Shown here: one piece after another, positions 28,199-38,088 of the stretch
Layout of the letters: each line of letters opens with the position of its first letter
Position numbering within the stretch: position 1 is the first letter of the stretch
Assembly: GCF_002215035.1 (NCBI RefSeq)
Contig: NZ_NKFP01000006.1
Coordinates: 4,183,080 to 4,247,079, forward strand
DNA from: Leptolyngbya ohadii IS1
GTDB lineage: Bacteria; Cyanobacteriota; Cyanobacteriia; Elainellales; Elainellaceae
DNA: 64,000 nt
Direction of reading: 5' to 3'
Notes under the pieces: generated by a model
Seen by the model: the letters and a program-made list of their open reading frames with translations, nothing else
Database searches by the model: none
Told to the model about the DNA's origin: nothing
Position numbers and translations under genes: made by a program

Positions 28199-28495
28199 CT
28201 ATTCCGGTCTAGTATTTTGCTCAATTCGACTCAGCAAATCCACGATCGCAATGAGTCCCTGCGTCAGCAAATAGATAATTCCAATCACCACCACAATCAG
28301 CAAACCCAGAAAAATAATCAGCGAAATCGGCACGGGTGCGCCAACGACCTGAACCGTGGTGAGGAAGAAAATAACGATCGCCGCTGTTAACAAATACCCA
28401 ACAATTTGCAGGGTTTTGGCGATCGAAATAAATCGACTGTAGAGGCGAGACGTTTCCCCTGTAGGGTAATCAGATTCCGTATCTTCAGAAATCAT
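28199..28495 (-). CDS. small two-helix membrane protein, unknown
   Basis: 98 residues: an acidic N-terminus (MISEDTESDYPTGETS) and two strongly hydrophobic segments (about 28-48 and 58-82) with a polar C-terminus. No family recognised. It is preceded by a hairpin repeat (28516-28543) that separates it from chlB. Confidence 0.55.
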   Translation of the reverse strand: MISEDTESDYPTGETSRLYSRFISIAKTLQIVGYLLTAAIVIFFLTTVQVVGAPVPISLIIFLGLLIVVVIGIIYLLTQGLIAIVDLLSRIEQNTRPE

Positions 28496-28515
28496 AGTTC
28501 ACACAATAAACACCC

Positions 28516-28543
28516 GTAGGGGCAGTTCGCGAACCGCCCTTAC
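28516..28543. repeat. 28-bp inverted repeat
   Basis: GTAGGGGCAGTTCG pairs with CGAACCGCCCTTAC (12 of 14 positions) with no spacer. It sits 42 bp after the chlB stop and could stabilise or end that transcript, although no T-tract follows. The sequence type is a common cyanobacterial dispersed palindrome (recollection). Confidence 0.6.
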
Positions 28544-28584
28544 TATCGCCCTGGCAGTAACCTTATCCTCCGCAAGGATTAGAA

Positions 28585-30111
28585 TTACGCCCCAACCGCC
28601 TCCTTCGCCGCATACAGCACTTCAGCCGTAATCGACTCAATCCCTCGATCGCGAGCAAATTTCTCCGTATTTCGCTTCACCTTGCCGCGCACGAATCCGG
28701 GAATCTTATTCAGTTCGGCTAAACCATCCTTGCTCCAGTTCAGATCGGATTCCGCCGAAACGCCTTTTGTAATCACTTCCTTCGTATCGTGACCGCCGAA
28801 AATTTCCAGCAGGTGATCCTCCATGCCCAGCGTAAAGGAGTTATACACCAGATCCACCAACTGATTCGCCCCTTCATAGCCCACATAAGGACGATAACCC
28901 ACCGGGAAATTCTGAATGTGAATCGGAGCCGCAATCACGCCGCAGGGAATATCCAGCCGCTTACCGACGTGCCGTTCCATCTGTGTGCCAAAAATCGCAG
29001 CGGGTTCCAGACGGGCGATCGCATTCCCAATTTCCGCGTTATCTTCACTAATCAGGATTTCATCGCAGTATTCGCTCACCTGTTCCCGGAACCATTCCGC
29101 ATCGTATTTACAGTAGGTTCCCGCCAGCACGACGCGAATTCCCATTTCCCGTGCCAGCACTTTAGTTAACGCCGCAGCGTGGGTATTGTCACCAAACACA
29201 ACCGCCTTTTTGCCCGTGAGATTTTGGCAGTCGATCGATCGCGAAAACCAAACCGCCTGGGAGACAAATCGCGTCTGCTCATCAATAAACGGCTCGTAGT
29301 CTGCGGCATGACCCTGCCCGTTAAGAATCTGCTGAATCGCCCGAATACACCGTGCCGTCTCGACTACACCCATCGGCGTAATGTCCACAAAAGGCATCTC
29401 AAACTGCGCTTTCAGATACTCTGCCGTCATCAGACCGAGTTCGCGATAGGGCAGCAAGTTGAACCAGGCACGGGGCAAATTCTTCAGCTCATGCACCGAG
29501 GCTCCATCGGGAATCACCGCATTCACTTCAATTCCCAGATCGCCCATCAGCTTCCGCAGTTCGCGAGCGTCGTGCTGATTGTGGAAGCCCAGCGTCGAAA
29601 TTCCGATGATATTCACCGAAGGCTTTGCCGTCTTCTCGGTAGCAAGATCACCTTTCTTGCGAGCTTTCTCAATGTAAAACTGGACAATCTGCTGAAGCGT
29701 GCGATCGGCTGCCTGTAATTCATTGGCGCGGTAGTGGTTCACATCCGCCAGCAGCACATCACCCTTTGCCTCCATCTGAGCACGATCGACAAAGTTTTGC
29801 AGATCTTCCTGGAGAATACTGGAGGTGCAGGTGGGAGTCAGCACAATCAGGTCCGGGTGTTCCTCGGTATCCTTGCGCGTAATGTTATCGACCACCTTTT
29901 CCTGCGATCCCCGTGACAGCACATGGCGATCGACCACACTTGTCGTCACCGGCGTAAAATCCCGTTCCCGCTCCAGCATGGAACGCATGACGTTAAAGTA
30001 ATCGTCTCCCAGCGGCGCGTGCATGATGGCATGGACGTTCTTAAAGGAACTGGCAATTCGCAGGGTTCCAATATGGGCAGGTCCCGCATACATCCAGTAA
30101 GCCAATTTCAT
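28585..30111 (-). CDS. chlB: light-independent protochlorophyllide reductase subunit B
   Basis: 508 residues, the full family length. NifK-like component of dark-operative protochlorophyllide reductase (DPOR, with ChlN and ChlL), reducing protochlorophyllide without light. Visible: start [20 protein letters not shown], cluster-region Cys in [14 protein letters not shown], and [20 protein letters not shown]. The C-terminal domain is set off by [10 protein letters not shown]. chlL and chlN are not in this window. ATG 30111. Confidence 0.96.
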   Translation of the reverse strand: MKLAYWMYAGPAHIGTLRIASSFKNVHAIMHAPLGDDYFNVMRSMLERERDFTPVTTSVVDRHVLSRGSQEKVVDNITRKDTEEHPDLIVLTPTCTSSILQEDLQNFVDRAQMEAKGDVLLADVNHYRANELQAADRTLQQIVQFYIEKARKKGDLATEKTAKPSVNIIGISTLGFHNQHDARELRKLMGDLGIEVNAVIPDGASVHELKNLPRAWFNLLPYRELGLMTAEYLKAQFEMPFVDITPMGVVETARCIRAIQQILNGQGHAADYEPFIDEQTRFVSQAVWFSRSIDCQNLTGKKAVVFGDNTHAAALTKVLAREMGIRVVLAGTYCKYDAEWFREQVSEYCDEILISEDNAEIGNAIARLEPAAIFGTQMERHVGKRLDIPCGVIAAPIHIQNFPVGYRPYVGYEGANQLVDLVYNSFTLGMEDHLLEIFGGHDTKEVITKGVSAESDLNWSKDGLAELNKIPGFVRGKVKRNTEKFARDRGIESITAEVLYAAKEAVGA

Positions 30112-30606
30112 AAACCAAAAATCTCCGTGTGCTGAGGGTTTTCACCCGACAAGGCAATGAGGCTGAAGCGATTGAGGCTGTCCTCGATTGTCTCAAACAT
30201 TCCGAAAACCGGGGAAACCACTTCTGTCGCTACTTCACACAAATCAGAAGTCGATCGATCGCCCAAAGCCCCTCCTCCCCTACCTCACAGCCATTCCTGC
30301 ATCTCACTCGTCAACCCACCCCGTCAATAATTCTTGACCCTTCGTAACCGTTTTACTTCTCTTACCCCCCTCGCCCAGTATTGGGAGAAGGGCTGGGGGT
30401 GAGGGCGGCTCGGAGAGAGGTTGGGAGTTGAGGACGGTAATCCGTAACACCTCCGGTAGGGTGAACCGGAATGATTACAATGGGAACGATCGCCTAATCT
30501 TGTGAATAATCAAGCCAGCCATTACTACCAGCTTTTGGCTAATTCCTGGCTGATTTCTCTTATTTCTTTGTTCATTCGTAACTCTTCATCCCTGCGGCAC
30601 TAATCT
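30112..30606. other. 495-bp divergent chlB-htpG intergenic region
   Basis: Must hold promoters for both genes. It contains a GC-rich inverted repeat at about 30363-30407 (TACCCCCC ... GGGCTGGGGGTGAGGG). No CIRCE-like inverted repeat (TTAGCACTC-N9-GAGTGCTAA) was seen near htpG. Confidence 0.4.
30363..30407. repeat. GC-rich imperfect inverted repeat
   Basis: TACCCCCCTCGCCCAGTATT pairs imperfectly with TTGGGAGAAGGGCTGGGGGT. Dispersed-repeat type, upstream of htpG. Confidence 0.5.
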
Positions 30607-32583
30607 ATGACGACGATTCTGGAACAGGGCAACATCAGCATCCATACGGAAAATATTTTTCCGATTATCAAAAAATGGCTCTACTCTGACCACGAAATCT
30701 TCCTGCGCGAACTCATCTCCAACGCCGTAGACGCAATCCAGAAAATGCGGATGGTCGCTCGGTCCGGCGAATTTTCTGGCGAGATGGGCGAACCGCAGAT
30801 CACCATCGCCATTGATAAGGACAACAATAAGCTGTCGATCTCCGATAACGGCATCGGTATGACGGCAGACGAGGTGAAGCAGTACATCAATCAGGTCGCC
30901 TTCTCCAGCGCCGAGGAATTCGTCCAGAAATACAAGGACAGTTCGGATCAGTCGATTATCGGTCATTTCGGTCTGGGTTTCTATTCGTCCTTCATGGTGG
31001 CAACGCGGGTCGAAATCGATACCCTGTCCTACAAGGAAGGCGCTCAGCCCGTTCACTGGTCTTGCGATGGTTCCACCCAGTTTGAGCTTTCAGAATCCGA
31101 TCGCCAAGCCCAGGGCACGACCGTAACGCTGACCCTGATGGAGGAAGAAAAAGAATATCTGGAGCCACACCGGATCAAGCAGCTCGTCAAAACCTACTGC
31201 GACTTCATGCCCTTCCCGATCATGCTGGACGGGGAGCAAATCAACAAGCAAAAAGCCCCTTGGAAGGAGTCGCCCAACAGCCTGACCAAAGAGGACTACC
31301 TGGAGTTCTATCGCTACCTCTACCCGTTCCAGGAAGAGCCGCTGCTCTGGGTTCACCTCAACACCGACTATCCCTTCGTCGTCAACGGCATTCTCTACTT
31401 CCCCAAACTGAAGCCCGACGTAGACGTGACCAAAGGGCAGATCAAGCTGTTCTGCAATCAAGTGTTCGTCAGCGACAACTGCGATGAAGTGATTCCCCGC
31501 TTCCTGCTGCCTCTGCGCGGCGTGATCGACAGCACCGACATCCCCCTCAACGTCTCCCGCAGCTTCCTGCAAAACGATCGCACCGTCCGCCGCATTGCCG
31601 ACTACATTGCCAAGAAAGTAGGCGATCGACTGAAAGAGCTTTACCGGGACGATCGGGAGCAGTACATTCGCTGCTGGCAAGACCTGGGAACCTTCGTCAA
31701 GTTCGGCTCCATGAACGACGACAAGTTCAAAAAGCAGGTCGAGGATATCCTCATTTTCCGCACCACCTTTGAGGGCACACCCGAAACGCCCGCCGTTCAA
31801 GTGCAGTCATCAGAAGGCGACCTGTGGCAGGATGTTTCCCAACAAGACCAGACCGCAGACAGTCTGGACGGCAAATTCTACACCACGCTGAAGGACTACC
31901 TGGAGCGCAACAAAACCCGCCACGAAAACCGGGTCTACTACTGCACCGATGCCGCGTCCCAGGCAACCTACGTGGAACTGCACCGCAGCCAGGGCTTAGA
32001 AGTGCTGTTCATGGATTCCTTTATCGACTCCCACTTCATCAGCTTCTTGGAGCGCGAGCATCCCGAAGTCAAGTTCTCCCGCGTCGATGCCGACCTGGAC
32101 GAAACCCTGATTGACAAGGATCAGTCCAGCGAAATCGTTGACCCGACGACCAACAAGACCCGCAGCGAACAGGTCAAAGAACTCTTCCAGCAGGCACTCG
32201 GCAAGCCCAAAGTCACGATCCGCACCGAGGCACTCAAGTCCGACAACGCGGAAGCGGCTCCTCCAGCGATCGTCCTCCTGCCCGAATCCCTGCGCCGCAT
32301 GAGCGAAATGACTGCCCTCCTCACCCAGCAAACCGCCGAATTTCCAGAGGAACACACGCTGCTGGTCAACACCGCTCACCCACTGATCCAAAACCTCCTG
32401 ACGATCAACCAGGGTAAAATCCTGCAAGCAGATGGACAATCCCCCTCCGGCGAACTCTCGAACCTGATCTGTCAGCACGTCTACGACCTGGCACTGATGG
32501 CACAAAAAGGCTTCGACGCAGACGGTATGAAGTCCTTCGTGGAGCGATCGAATCAGGTACTCACCCGCCTGACCCAGCAGTAG
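30607..32583 (+). CDS. htpG: molecular chaperone HtpG (Hsp90)
   Basis: 658 residues. GHKL ATPase domain with LRELISNAVDAIQKMRM, ISDNGIGMTADEV and IGHFGLGFYSSFMVA; middle domain with IPLNVSRSFLQNDRTVRRI carrying the catalytic Arg loop; C-terminal dimerisation domain. In cyanobacteria HtpG supports heat, cold and oxidative stress tolerance and phycobilisome and tetrapyrrole proteins. It is divergent from chlB, a tetrapyrrole gene. Confidence 0.96.
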   Translation: MTTILEQGNISIHTENIFPIIKKWLYSDHEIFLRELISNAVDAIQKMRMVARSGEFSGEMGEPQITIAIDKDNNKLSISDNGIGMTADEVKQYINQVAFSSAEEFVQKYKDSSDQSIIGHFGLGFYSSFMVATRVEIDTLSYKEGAQPVHWSCDGSTQFELSESDRQAQGTTVTLTLMEEEKEYLEPHRIKQLVKTYCDFMPFPIMLDGEQINKQKAPWKESPNSLTKEDYLEFYRYLYPFQEEPLLWVHLNTDYPFVVNGILYFPKLKPDVDVTKGQIKLFCNQVFVSDNCDEVIPRFLLPLRGVIDSTDIPLNVSRSFLQNDRTVRRIADYIAKKVGDRLKELYRDDREQYIRCWQDLGTFVKFGSMNDDKFKKQVEDILIFRTTFEGTPETPAVQVQSSEGDLWQDVSQQDQTADSLDGKFYTTLKDYLERNKTRHENRVYYCTDAASQATYVELHRSQGLEVLFMDSFIDSHFISFLEREHPEVKFSRVDADLDETLIDKDQSSEIVDPTTNKTRSEQVKELFQQALGKPKVTIRTEALKSDNAEAAPPAIVLLPESLRRMSEMTALLTQQTAEFPEEHTLLVNTAHPLIQNLLTINQGKILQADGQSPSGELSNLICQHVYDLALMAQKGFDADGMKSFVERSNQVLTRLTQQ

Positions 32584-32978
32584 GGCGATCGAGGAACTAC
32601 ATAGATTTATCGATCGTGTAGATTCCTGAACGCCCCCCCCATTCTGGGGGGAACTACGCTCTTTACCTGGATTAGAAAGTCCACACATGGGGCAAAAATA
32701 GAGAACTAGGGAGGCAACCCAGTCTCCCAAATACTCTTCTAACCTCCACCCATCTACTCATCCACCCATCCACTCATCTCCCCATTCAGTCCTATCCATT
32801 TGTGATAGGATGGATTTTTTGCGGGGACTTTTAGAAACCGCCCGATCGGGTAGATCGCTGAACCTAGTGGAATCCCTTTCTGCCCGTTTTGAGTCTTCAA
32901 AGTGCAGGTTTGCCTGCGGGTTTCACCGATTACTTCACACGGTTTACGTCACATTGTTGTTGTTCAAAGAGGTTGAGA
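32584..32978. other. 395-bp intergenic region
   Basis: Contains a partial GC-rich repeat (32631-32656), then TC-rich sequence with repeated CCACCCATC-type words (about 32740-32785), then GATAGGATGGATTTTTTG. A long leader precedes the small basic protein. Nothing else is assignable. Confidence 0.35.
32631..32656. repeat. partial copy of the dispersed GC-rich element
   Basis: CGCCCCCCCCATTCTGGGGG followed by GGAACTA. It matches one end of the elements at 9114-9230 and 57713-57827; no second end is recognisable nearby. Confidence 0.55.
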
Positions 32979-33161
32979 ATGGCTAAACGCCGAAATCAAA
33001 AGAAAGAAAAGGCACTTCGTAATCTGGCTTACGCACGCAAGTTCCGCAAGCGCACCAATTCAGGACGATTCGGTAGACGGCGCATGGGTGGCGGCTCCCA
33101 AGAGAATGACGAGATGGAGCGGGATAATACCAACCAGGAAGGTGCTGCCGAAGTCGAGTAG
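32979..33161 (+). CDS. small basic protein, conserved, unknown
   Basis: 60 residues. The first two thirds are extremely basic (MAKRRNQKKEKALRNLAYAR, then KFRKRTNSGRFGRRRMGGG) and the tail is acidic (NDEMERDNTNQEGAAEVE). ATG 32979 has AGAGG 6-7 nt upstream. The composition suggests rRNA or nucleic-acid binding (inference). It ends 68 bp before a strong hairpin terminator. Confidence 0.65.
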   Translation: MAKRRNQKKEKALRNLAYARKFRKRTNSGRFGRRRMGGGSQENDEMERDNTNQEGAAEVE

Positions 33162-33229
33162 GATAAGCTGCCTGGATTTATTGGCTACTCAGTTTGTCAA
33201 AATTACCAATATTTTTTCTACTCCAACGG

Positions 33230-33255
33230 GGGGCGATCGCTTCGCCCCTTTGTTT
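33230..33255 (+). terminator. rho-independent terminator
   Basis: Perfect 7-bp stem GGGGCGA / TCGCCCC with loop TCGCT, which includes a HIP1 octamer, followed by TTTGTTTTT. It ends the small basic gene and lies between convergent genes. Confidence 0.75.
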
Positions 33256-33280
33256 TTACCTAATTTTTTTGCGTAAGTTT

Positions 33281-34098
33281 TTACTTCAACAGCTTCCCAA
33301 CCTCGATCGCTGCCGCCATTCCCGAAGCCAGAGCCGCCTCCACAGTCCGCCCCCCACACCATTCGCCACAGCAAACGATCGGCAAAGGAACGGCACTCAC
33401 CAAACAGGTTTCCTTCAACTCGCGATTCACAAAGGCATACCGCCAGCGATGCACCTGCAACAGCTCAGGACGATCGAGCCAAGGCAACACCTTTTCTGCC
33501 GCCCGATCGAGCATTTTTTGCCCCACCGCCTGAAGATCCTCCGCCTCAAAAAATTCCTGTGCAAAGGCAGGAGTACTATGCAGCACCAACACAGGCTGAT
33601 TTGCATTCACCCGTTTACTGCTGTCCAGCCCCACCCACCGCAGCACCGGATCATCCTCCACCGTCAACGCCCGCCATTCCACCTCCCCCCCCAAATCGGC
33701 CCGCCCCTTCCCCGCCCCTCCAGATGGATCGCCAGCTCTTTCGCGATCGCACTCATGCCGTTGGGCGCAGCATAGCGGGGATGCACTTCAGGATCGACGG
33801 TGATAACTCCAGCGGAATTCAAAGTGTGGGTCTTTTCAGTCCAGGGAACCAGAACACCTGCCTGCAACAATCGATCGATGAAAATTTGCGATCGCTCCCC
33901 CTGACTCTCTAAATAGCGCAGTCCATGATCGGCACAGGTAGTCATCAGCCTGCGAGTTGCCGCCCTGCCTCCTAACCCGCGTGACTTCTCAATTACCACC
34001 ACGCGATAACCCGCCTGCCGAAGCTGCTGGGCACAGGTTAAGCCTGCCAGTCCTGCCCCAATGACCGCCACATCCACCGTTTCCATTACAGTTTCCAT
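33281..34098 (-). pseudogene. renalase-like FAD-dependent oxidoreductase, internally deleted and frameshifted
   Basis: Two frames of one gene. The 5' part (34098 to about 33700) encodes the FAD-binding start VDVAVIGAGLAGLTCAQQL, EKSRGLGGRAATRRL and HPRYAAPNGMSAIAKELA. The 3' part (about 33690 to 33281) encodes LRWVGLDSSKR, LQVHRWRYAFVNRE and a C-terminal GG..EAALASG block. They meet in different frames at a tract of eight Gs. The combined length is about 265 residues against roughly 330-350 in relatives, so about 80-100 central residues are missing. Either a real pseudogene or an assembly collapse. Confidence 0.8.
33700..33718 (-). other. putative G-quadruplex motif
   Basis: On the minus (coding) strand: GGGGCGGGGAAGGGGCGGG, four G runs with 1-2 nt loops, followed 8 nt later by G8 (33685-33692). 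It sits exactly at the break in the oxidoreductase gene. Confidence 0.7.
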
Positions 34099-34261
34099 GC
34101 CTGTCCTTCTGCTGAAATCCTCTGCCTTTCAGTAGAATATGGGGAAATGACGGTCGGATTTTCGATCGGGTAAATATCATTCGATAATAATTCGGTAATG
34201 ATCATCAGGTCATAGCCAATCGGGTAACAACGCACAATCGATCGTGGGGAGGGTTGGTGCA

Positions 34262-35104
34262 TTGGACGAACTACGCATTCCGCTGGAATTAGCAAGCGAT
34301 GAAGAACTCCAGCTTTTGACCGACATATTGTTTCGCCGCCGCTTCAATCCGCTGGATTACGTTTGCACGCCCCAACCGATCGAAGTCTGTAGCCAATCCC
34401 GCGAGGAGCAAATTGAGGCGATCGAGGAGCGGTTTCGTTTTTTGGCAGCGGATGGCGTAACGGTGCTGCGGCGCAGATCCTCCGATGTCAGCTATCGGCA
34501 AATTTTGGTGCGGGTCTGCCGTTACTTGAAGCTGCCCTACGCCCAGAGCATGACGACGGAAGATCTGGAAGCCGAAATTTTTCTGCACCTACTGCATCGT
34601 GCCTGGGAAAACCTGCCCGCCTCCGAAAAGCGCGTCCTCAACGGCAAAATTCAGCAGGTCGTCAACGAATCCCATCTGGCGCAGCAGCTCCCCAAATCCC
34701 CCCACACTGATCCGGTCGGCTTGCTCCTGAAGGGCGGCAGTGCCCTCGCAGTGAGTTCGGTCCTGCGTCCCTGGCTGCTTCAGGTGCTGGCTAAGCAGTT
34801 TGCAATTCACTGGGCAACTTATCAGGTTGCAAGGGAGGCGATCGTCCAGGGAGGAACGGCAGTAGCAGCACAGGTGCAAAATCAAGCAGCACTCCAGATC
34901 GCCTCGCGGGGTATGGCACTCAACGCCGCACGCTATGGCGCAGCCCGTAGTTTATTAGCGTTTGTCGGACCCGCCCTCTGGATGTGGTTCTTTGCCGATC
35001 TGGGCTGGAGAACCGTGGCAACTAATTATGGTCGCGTGATCCCAGTTATTTTTACTCTGGCGCAGATTCGCCTCACACGAATGGCAGATTTTCAACCCGC
35101 TTGA
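34262..35104 (+). CDS. YaaW-like (UPF0174) family protein
   Basis: 280 residues, function unknown. Start LDELRIPLELASDEELQLLT and FNPLDYVCTP mark the family's N-terminal block. The C-terminus has Ala-rich helices and a hydrophobic stretch (LLAFVGPALWMWFFADLGW), so it is probably membrane-associated. TTG 34262 is chosen because GGGGAGGG lies 8 nt upstream and the encoded start matches relatives; a GTG at 34244 is possible. Confidence 0.75.
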   Translation: MDELRIPLELASDEELQLLTDILFRRRFNPLDYVCTPQPIEVCSQSREEQIEAIEERFRFLAADGVTVLRRRSSDVSYRQILVRVCRYLKLPYAQSMTTEDLEAEIFLHLLHRAWENLPASEKRVLNGKIQQVVNESHLAQQLPKSPHTDPVGLLLKGGSALAVSSVLRPWLLQVLAKQFAIHWATYQVAREAIVQGGTAVAAQVQNQAALQIASRGMALNAARYGAARSLLAFVGPALWMWFFADLGWRTVATNYGRVIPVIFTLAQIRLTRMADFQPA

Positions 35105-35201
35105 AGCAAGGTATGTTGGCGATAGAGAGCCTAAGTATAGAAAGCTTCAGTATAGAGAGCTAAAAAAACGATTTAACAAACCGGAACTCAGGAAGCCAGC
35201 G

Positions 35202-35711
35202 ATGACAGAAACTCTCTCTGAGAATCAGCGCACCGCAACTTATTACGAACTGCTCAAACTTCACCCTTCCGCCTCTCCCCAGCAAATTCGCCAGGCATTC
35301 CGGGATCTCAGCAAGCTCTACCATCCCGATACCACTGCCCTGCCTCCCGCGATCGCCACTGCTCAGTTTCAGCAGTTGAATGAGGCATACGCCACCCTCA
35401 GCAATCCCGACCGCCGCTTTGCCTACGATCGCAAAATTGGCTACTCCCGCTTCACCGTTATTCAACCTCCCGCTGACCTGAATAAACCCGTTTCTGCCGC
35501 CCGCAAATATCGCTCCTCCGCCTACCTCGACCCGAACGATCGCCCGCTGTCCGGTGGAGAACTGTTTGCCCTCTTCATTCTGGGTCTAACCTTCATCGGC
35601 TGTTTCGCTCTGGCTGTAGCAATTGCCTACGCGAGAGGGGGTTCTGCTCTGCAAATGATCGAGCCGCCAGCGACCGTGCTAAAAACGCTGCTTGTTCTAT
35701 TACAACCATAG
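35202..35711 (+). CDS. J-domain (DnaJ-like) membrane-anchored protein
   Basis: 169 residues. N-terminal J domain (about 7-70): TYYELLKLHPSASPQQIRQA, the HPD triad in LYHPDTT that stimulates DnaK ATPase, and LNEAYATLSNPDRRFAYDRK. One transmembrane helix near residues 118-143 (FALFILGLTFIGCFALAVAI). Likely recruits Hsp70 to a membrane. It lacks the Gly/Phe and zinc regions of DnaJ. Confidence 0.85.
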   Translation: MTETLSENQRTATYYELLKLHPSASPQQIRQAFRDLSKLYHPDTTALPPAIATAQFQQLNEAYATLSNPDRRFAYDRKIGYSRFTVIQPPADLNKPVSAARKYRSSAYLDPNDRPLSGGELFALFILGLTFIGCFALAVAIAYARGGSALQMIEPPATVLKTLLVLLQP

Positions 35712-35996
35712 AATAACGGCGGTCGCACTAATCGAATTAGTAATCTCTTTTCTATCCGCTGTGATCTAAAGCACAGGCTGGGACGATCGCACCAGGTAGA
35801 ATCCCCTTACCATCAGCTTTTGGGCTAACCTGTCTGCATTTGGCTGGGCAGGACAGTTTTTGGCACGGGTTTTTTCTGGGATTCAGGATTGCCTGGGTCT
35901 TGAGTGCGCGTCTACCTTATTCAGATTCTCTTCAACCGTTAATTCCAGTGCCTTTTGTGGGCACACTCACCCCTGTAGGGATTTCAGAACCAGCCT
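35712..35996. other. 285-bp leader region upstream of pilB
   Basis: Presumed promoter and 5' UTR of the pil genes. No gene recognised. Confidence 0.3.
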
Positions 35997-38000
35997 ATGG
36001 CAAACTCCTCATCGCAGCGGCGCGCCCTGATCGTCCAGCATAATTTCTCCCCGTTCAGCAACAAACTGGTTCAGTCCGGCTATGTCAATTCCGAGCAGAT
36101 GCAGCAAGCTCTGGTTGAAAGCCGGAAAACGGGGCGACCGCTGACCGATGTGCTGATGGCGCTTACAGGTCAACAGTTGCCGGCAGACTTAATTCGTCAG
36201 TACAAACGGCAACAACTTTTCGAGCTAAAGATTTTATACGGGGTAGAATCCCTCGATCCGGAAATAATCCAAACTAACGCTACCCAGATTAACCAGCTGA
36301 TTGAAGGGCTGGTTCCGGTAGACGTTTGCCGTCGTTATCGGCTGATTCCCCTGTCGCGCAGTGAAGAACCGCCGTCCGTTCTGGTGGCGATGGTCAACCC
36401 GGATGATCTGGCGGCACAGGATGATCTCAACCGCATTTTGCGACCGCAGGGCTTAGCGTTGCAGCGGATGGTGATCACGGCTGAAGATTATCAGCGGATG
36501 ATCTCCCGCTATTTGGATGAGCAGGTCGAACGCCAGAAGCAGCTTGATCTGGAATCCAAGGTCGATGTCAAAGCCGATATCGAAAACCTGGAGTATCTGG
36601 ATCTGGAGGAGGACAACGGTGAGGACGCCGATGCCAACCTGGATGCGGCACTGCAAGACCCAGAAGCAAAGCCGATCGTCGCACTGGCAAACAAGATCCT
36701 GGCAAAAGCTCTCCAGGAGGGCATTTCCGATATTCACGTTGAGCCACAGGAAGAGTATCTGCGTGTGCGCTTCCGGAAGGACGGGGTGCTACGCCAGGGG
36801 CTAGAACCGCTGCCCAAAAAAATCATTCCAGCACTGACTGCCCGCTTCAAAATTATGGCGAGCCTGGACATTGCCGAACGCCGTTTGCCCCAGGATGGTC
36901 GGATTCGCCGCCTGTTCGATAACCGCAAAGTGGATTTCCGGGTCAACACGCTGCCCAGCCGCTACGGTGAGAAGATCTGTCTGCGAATTCTGGACAACTC
37001 CGCCACCCAGCTTGGACTCGACAAGCTCATCACCGATGAGGAAACGCTGCATATCGTGCAGGAAATGGTTTCCCGCCCCTTCGGTCTGATTCTGGTAACG
37101 GGTCCGACCGGCTCCGGAAAAACCACCACGCTGTATTCTGCCCTGGCAGAACGAAACGATCCCGGCGTTAACATCAGCACCGCCGAAGACCCGATCGAAT
37201 ATTCGCTCCCTGGTCTGACCCAGGTGCAGGTGATCCGCGAGAAAGGCATGGACTTTGCCTCGATTTTGCGGGCATTCCTGCGGCAAGACCCGGACGTGAT
37301 TCTAGTGGGTGAGACGCGAGACAAGGAAACGGCAAAAACGGCGATCGAAGCTGCCTTGACCGGACACCTGGTTTTAACGACCCTCCACACGAATGATGCC
37401 GCCAGCGCCGTGGCCCGACTCGATGAAATGGGCATCGAACCGTTCATGGTATCCAGTTCGCTGATTGGGGTACTGGCACAGCGTTTGATGCGGCGCGTTT
37501 GTCCGACCTGCCGGATTCCCTACCAGCCCACACCGGATGAGCTGGCGCGATTTGGGATGTCCAGCACGGCAGAACCCGATCTGACACTCTACCAGGCTAA
37601 CGTCCTCACCCACGAGGAATTACAGCAGGGGAAGGAAGCCGGAACGGTCTGTTCCACCTGTCAGGGTGTGGGCTACAAAGGACGATGCGGCGTGTACGAA
37701 GTGATGCGGGTCACGGAGCGAATGCAAACCCTGATCACTGAAGGGGCACCGACTGAGCGGATTAAGGAAGCTGCCGTGGAGGAGGGCATGAAGACCCTGC
37801 TGGCATACAGCTTGAATCTAGTGCGGCAAGGCTCAACCACGCTAGAAGAAGTGGAGCGGGTAACGTTTACCGATTCCGGTCTGGAAGCAGAACTGAAGGC
37901 AAAGCGGAAAACCTCCCTCACCTGCCGCTGCTGTAGCGCCGAACTCAGGATGGACTGGCTGGACTGCCCCTACTGCACCACGCCGCGATTCCAGGATTAG
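35997..38000 (+). CDS. pilB: type IV pilus extension ATPase PilB
   Basis: 667 residues. N-terminal GspE/MshEN domain, then the secretion ATPase: Walker A TGPTGSGKTTTLYSAL, Asp box around STAEDPIEYSLPGL, Walker B ILVGETRDKETAKTA, His box LVLTTLHTNDA, and the tetra-Cys zinc site CPTC...CSTC. An extra C-terminal Cys-rich ribbon (CRCC...CPYC) ends the protein. Powers pilus extension for motility and DNA uptake. In Synechocystis the PilB1 C-terminus binds Hfq. First of pilB-pilT-pilC. Confidence 0.95.
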   Translation: MANSSSQRRALIVQHNFSPFSNKLVQSGYVNSEQMQQALVESRKTGRPLTDVLMALTGQQLPADLIRQYKRQQLFELKILYGVESLDPEIIQTNATQINQLIEGLVPVDVCRRYRLIPLSRSEEPPSVLVAMVNPDDLAAQDDLNRILRPQGLALQRMVITAEDYQRMISRYLDEQVERQKQLDLESKVDVKADIENLEYLDLEEDNGEDADANLDAALQDPEAKPIVALANKILAKALQEGISDIHVEPQEEYLRVRFRKDGVLRQGLEPLPKKIIPALTARFKIMASLDIAERRLPQDGRIRRLFDNRKVDFRVNTLPSRYGEKICLRILDNSATQLGLDKLITDEETLHIVQEMVSRPFGLILVTGPTGSGKTTTLYSALAERNDPGVNISTAEDPIEYSLPGLTQVQVIREKGMDFASILRAFLRQDPDVILVGETRDKETAKTAIEAALTGHLVLTTLHTNDAASAVARLDEMGIEPFMVSSSLIGVLAQRLMRRVCPTCRIPYQPTPDELARFGMSSTAEPDLTLYQANVLTHEELQQGKEAGTVCSTCQGVGYKGRCGVYEVMRVTERMQTLITEGAPTERIKEAAVEEGMKTLLAYSLNLVRQGSTTLEEVERVTFTDSGLEAELKAKRKTSLTCRCCSAELRMDWLDCPYCTTPRFQD

Positions 38001-38088
38001 GGTTCTGACTGTTTCTCGGTCGTCAAAATTTCGACCCAGCTTCCCTACTCCCCTCTCACTACTCACCACTGACTAAGGAGCAACTGAT

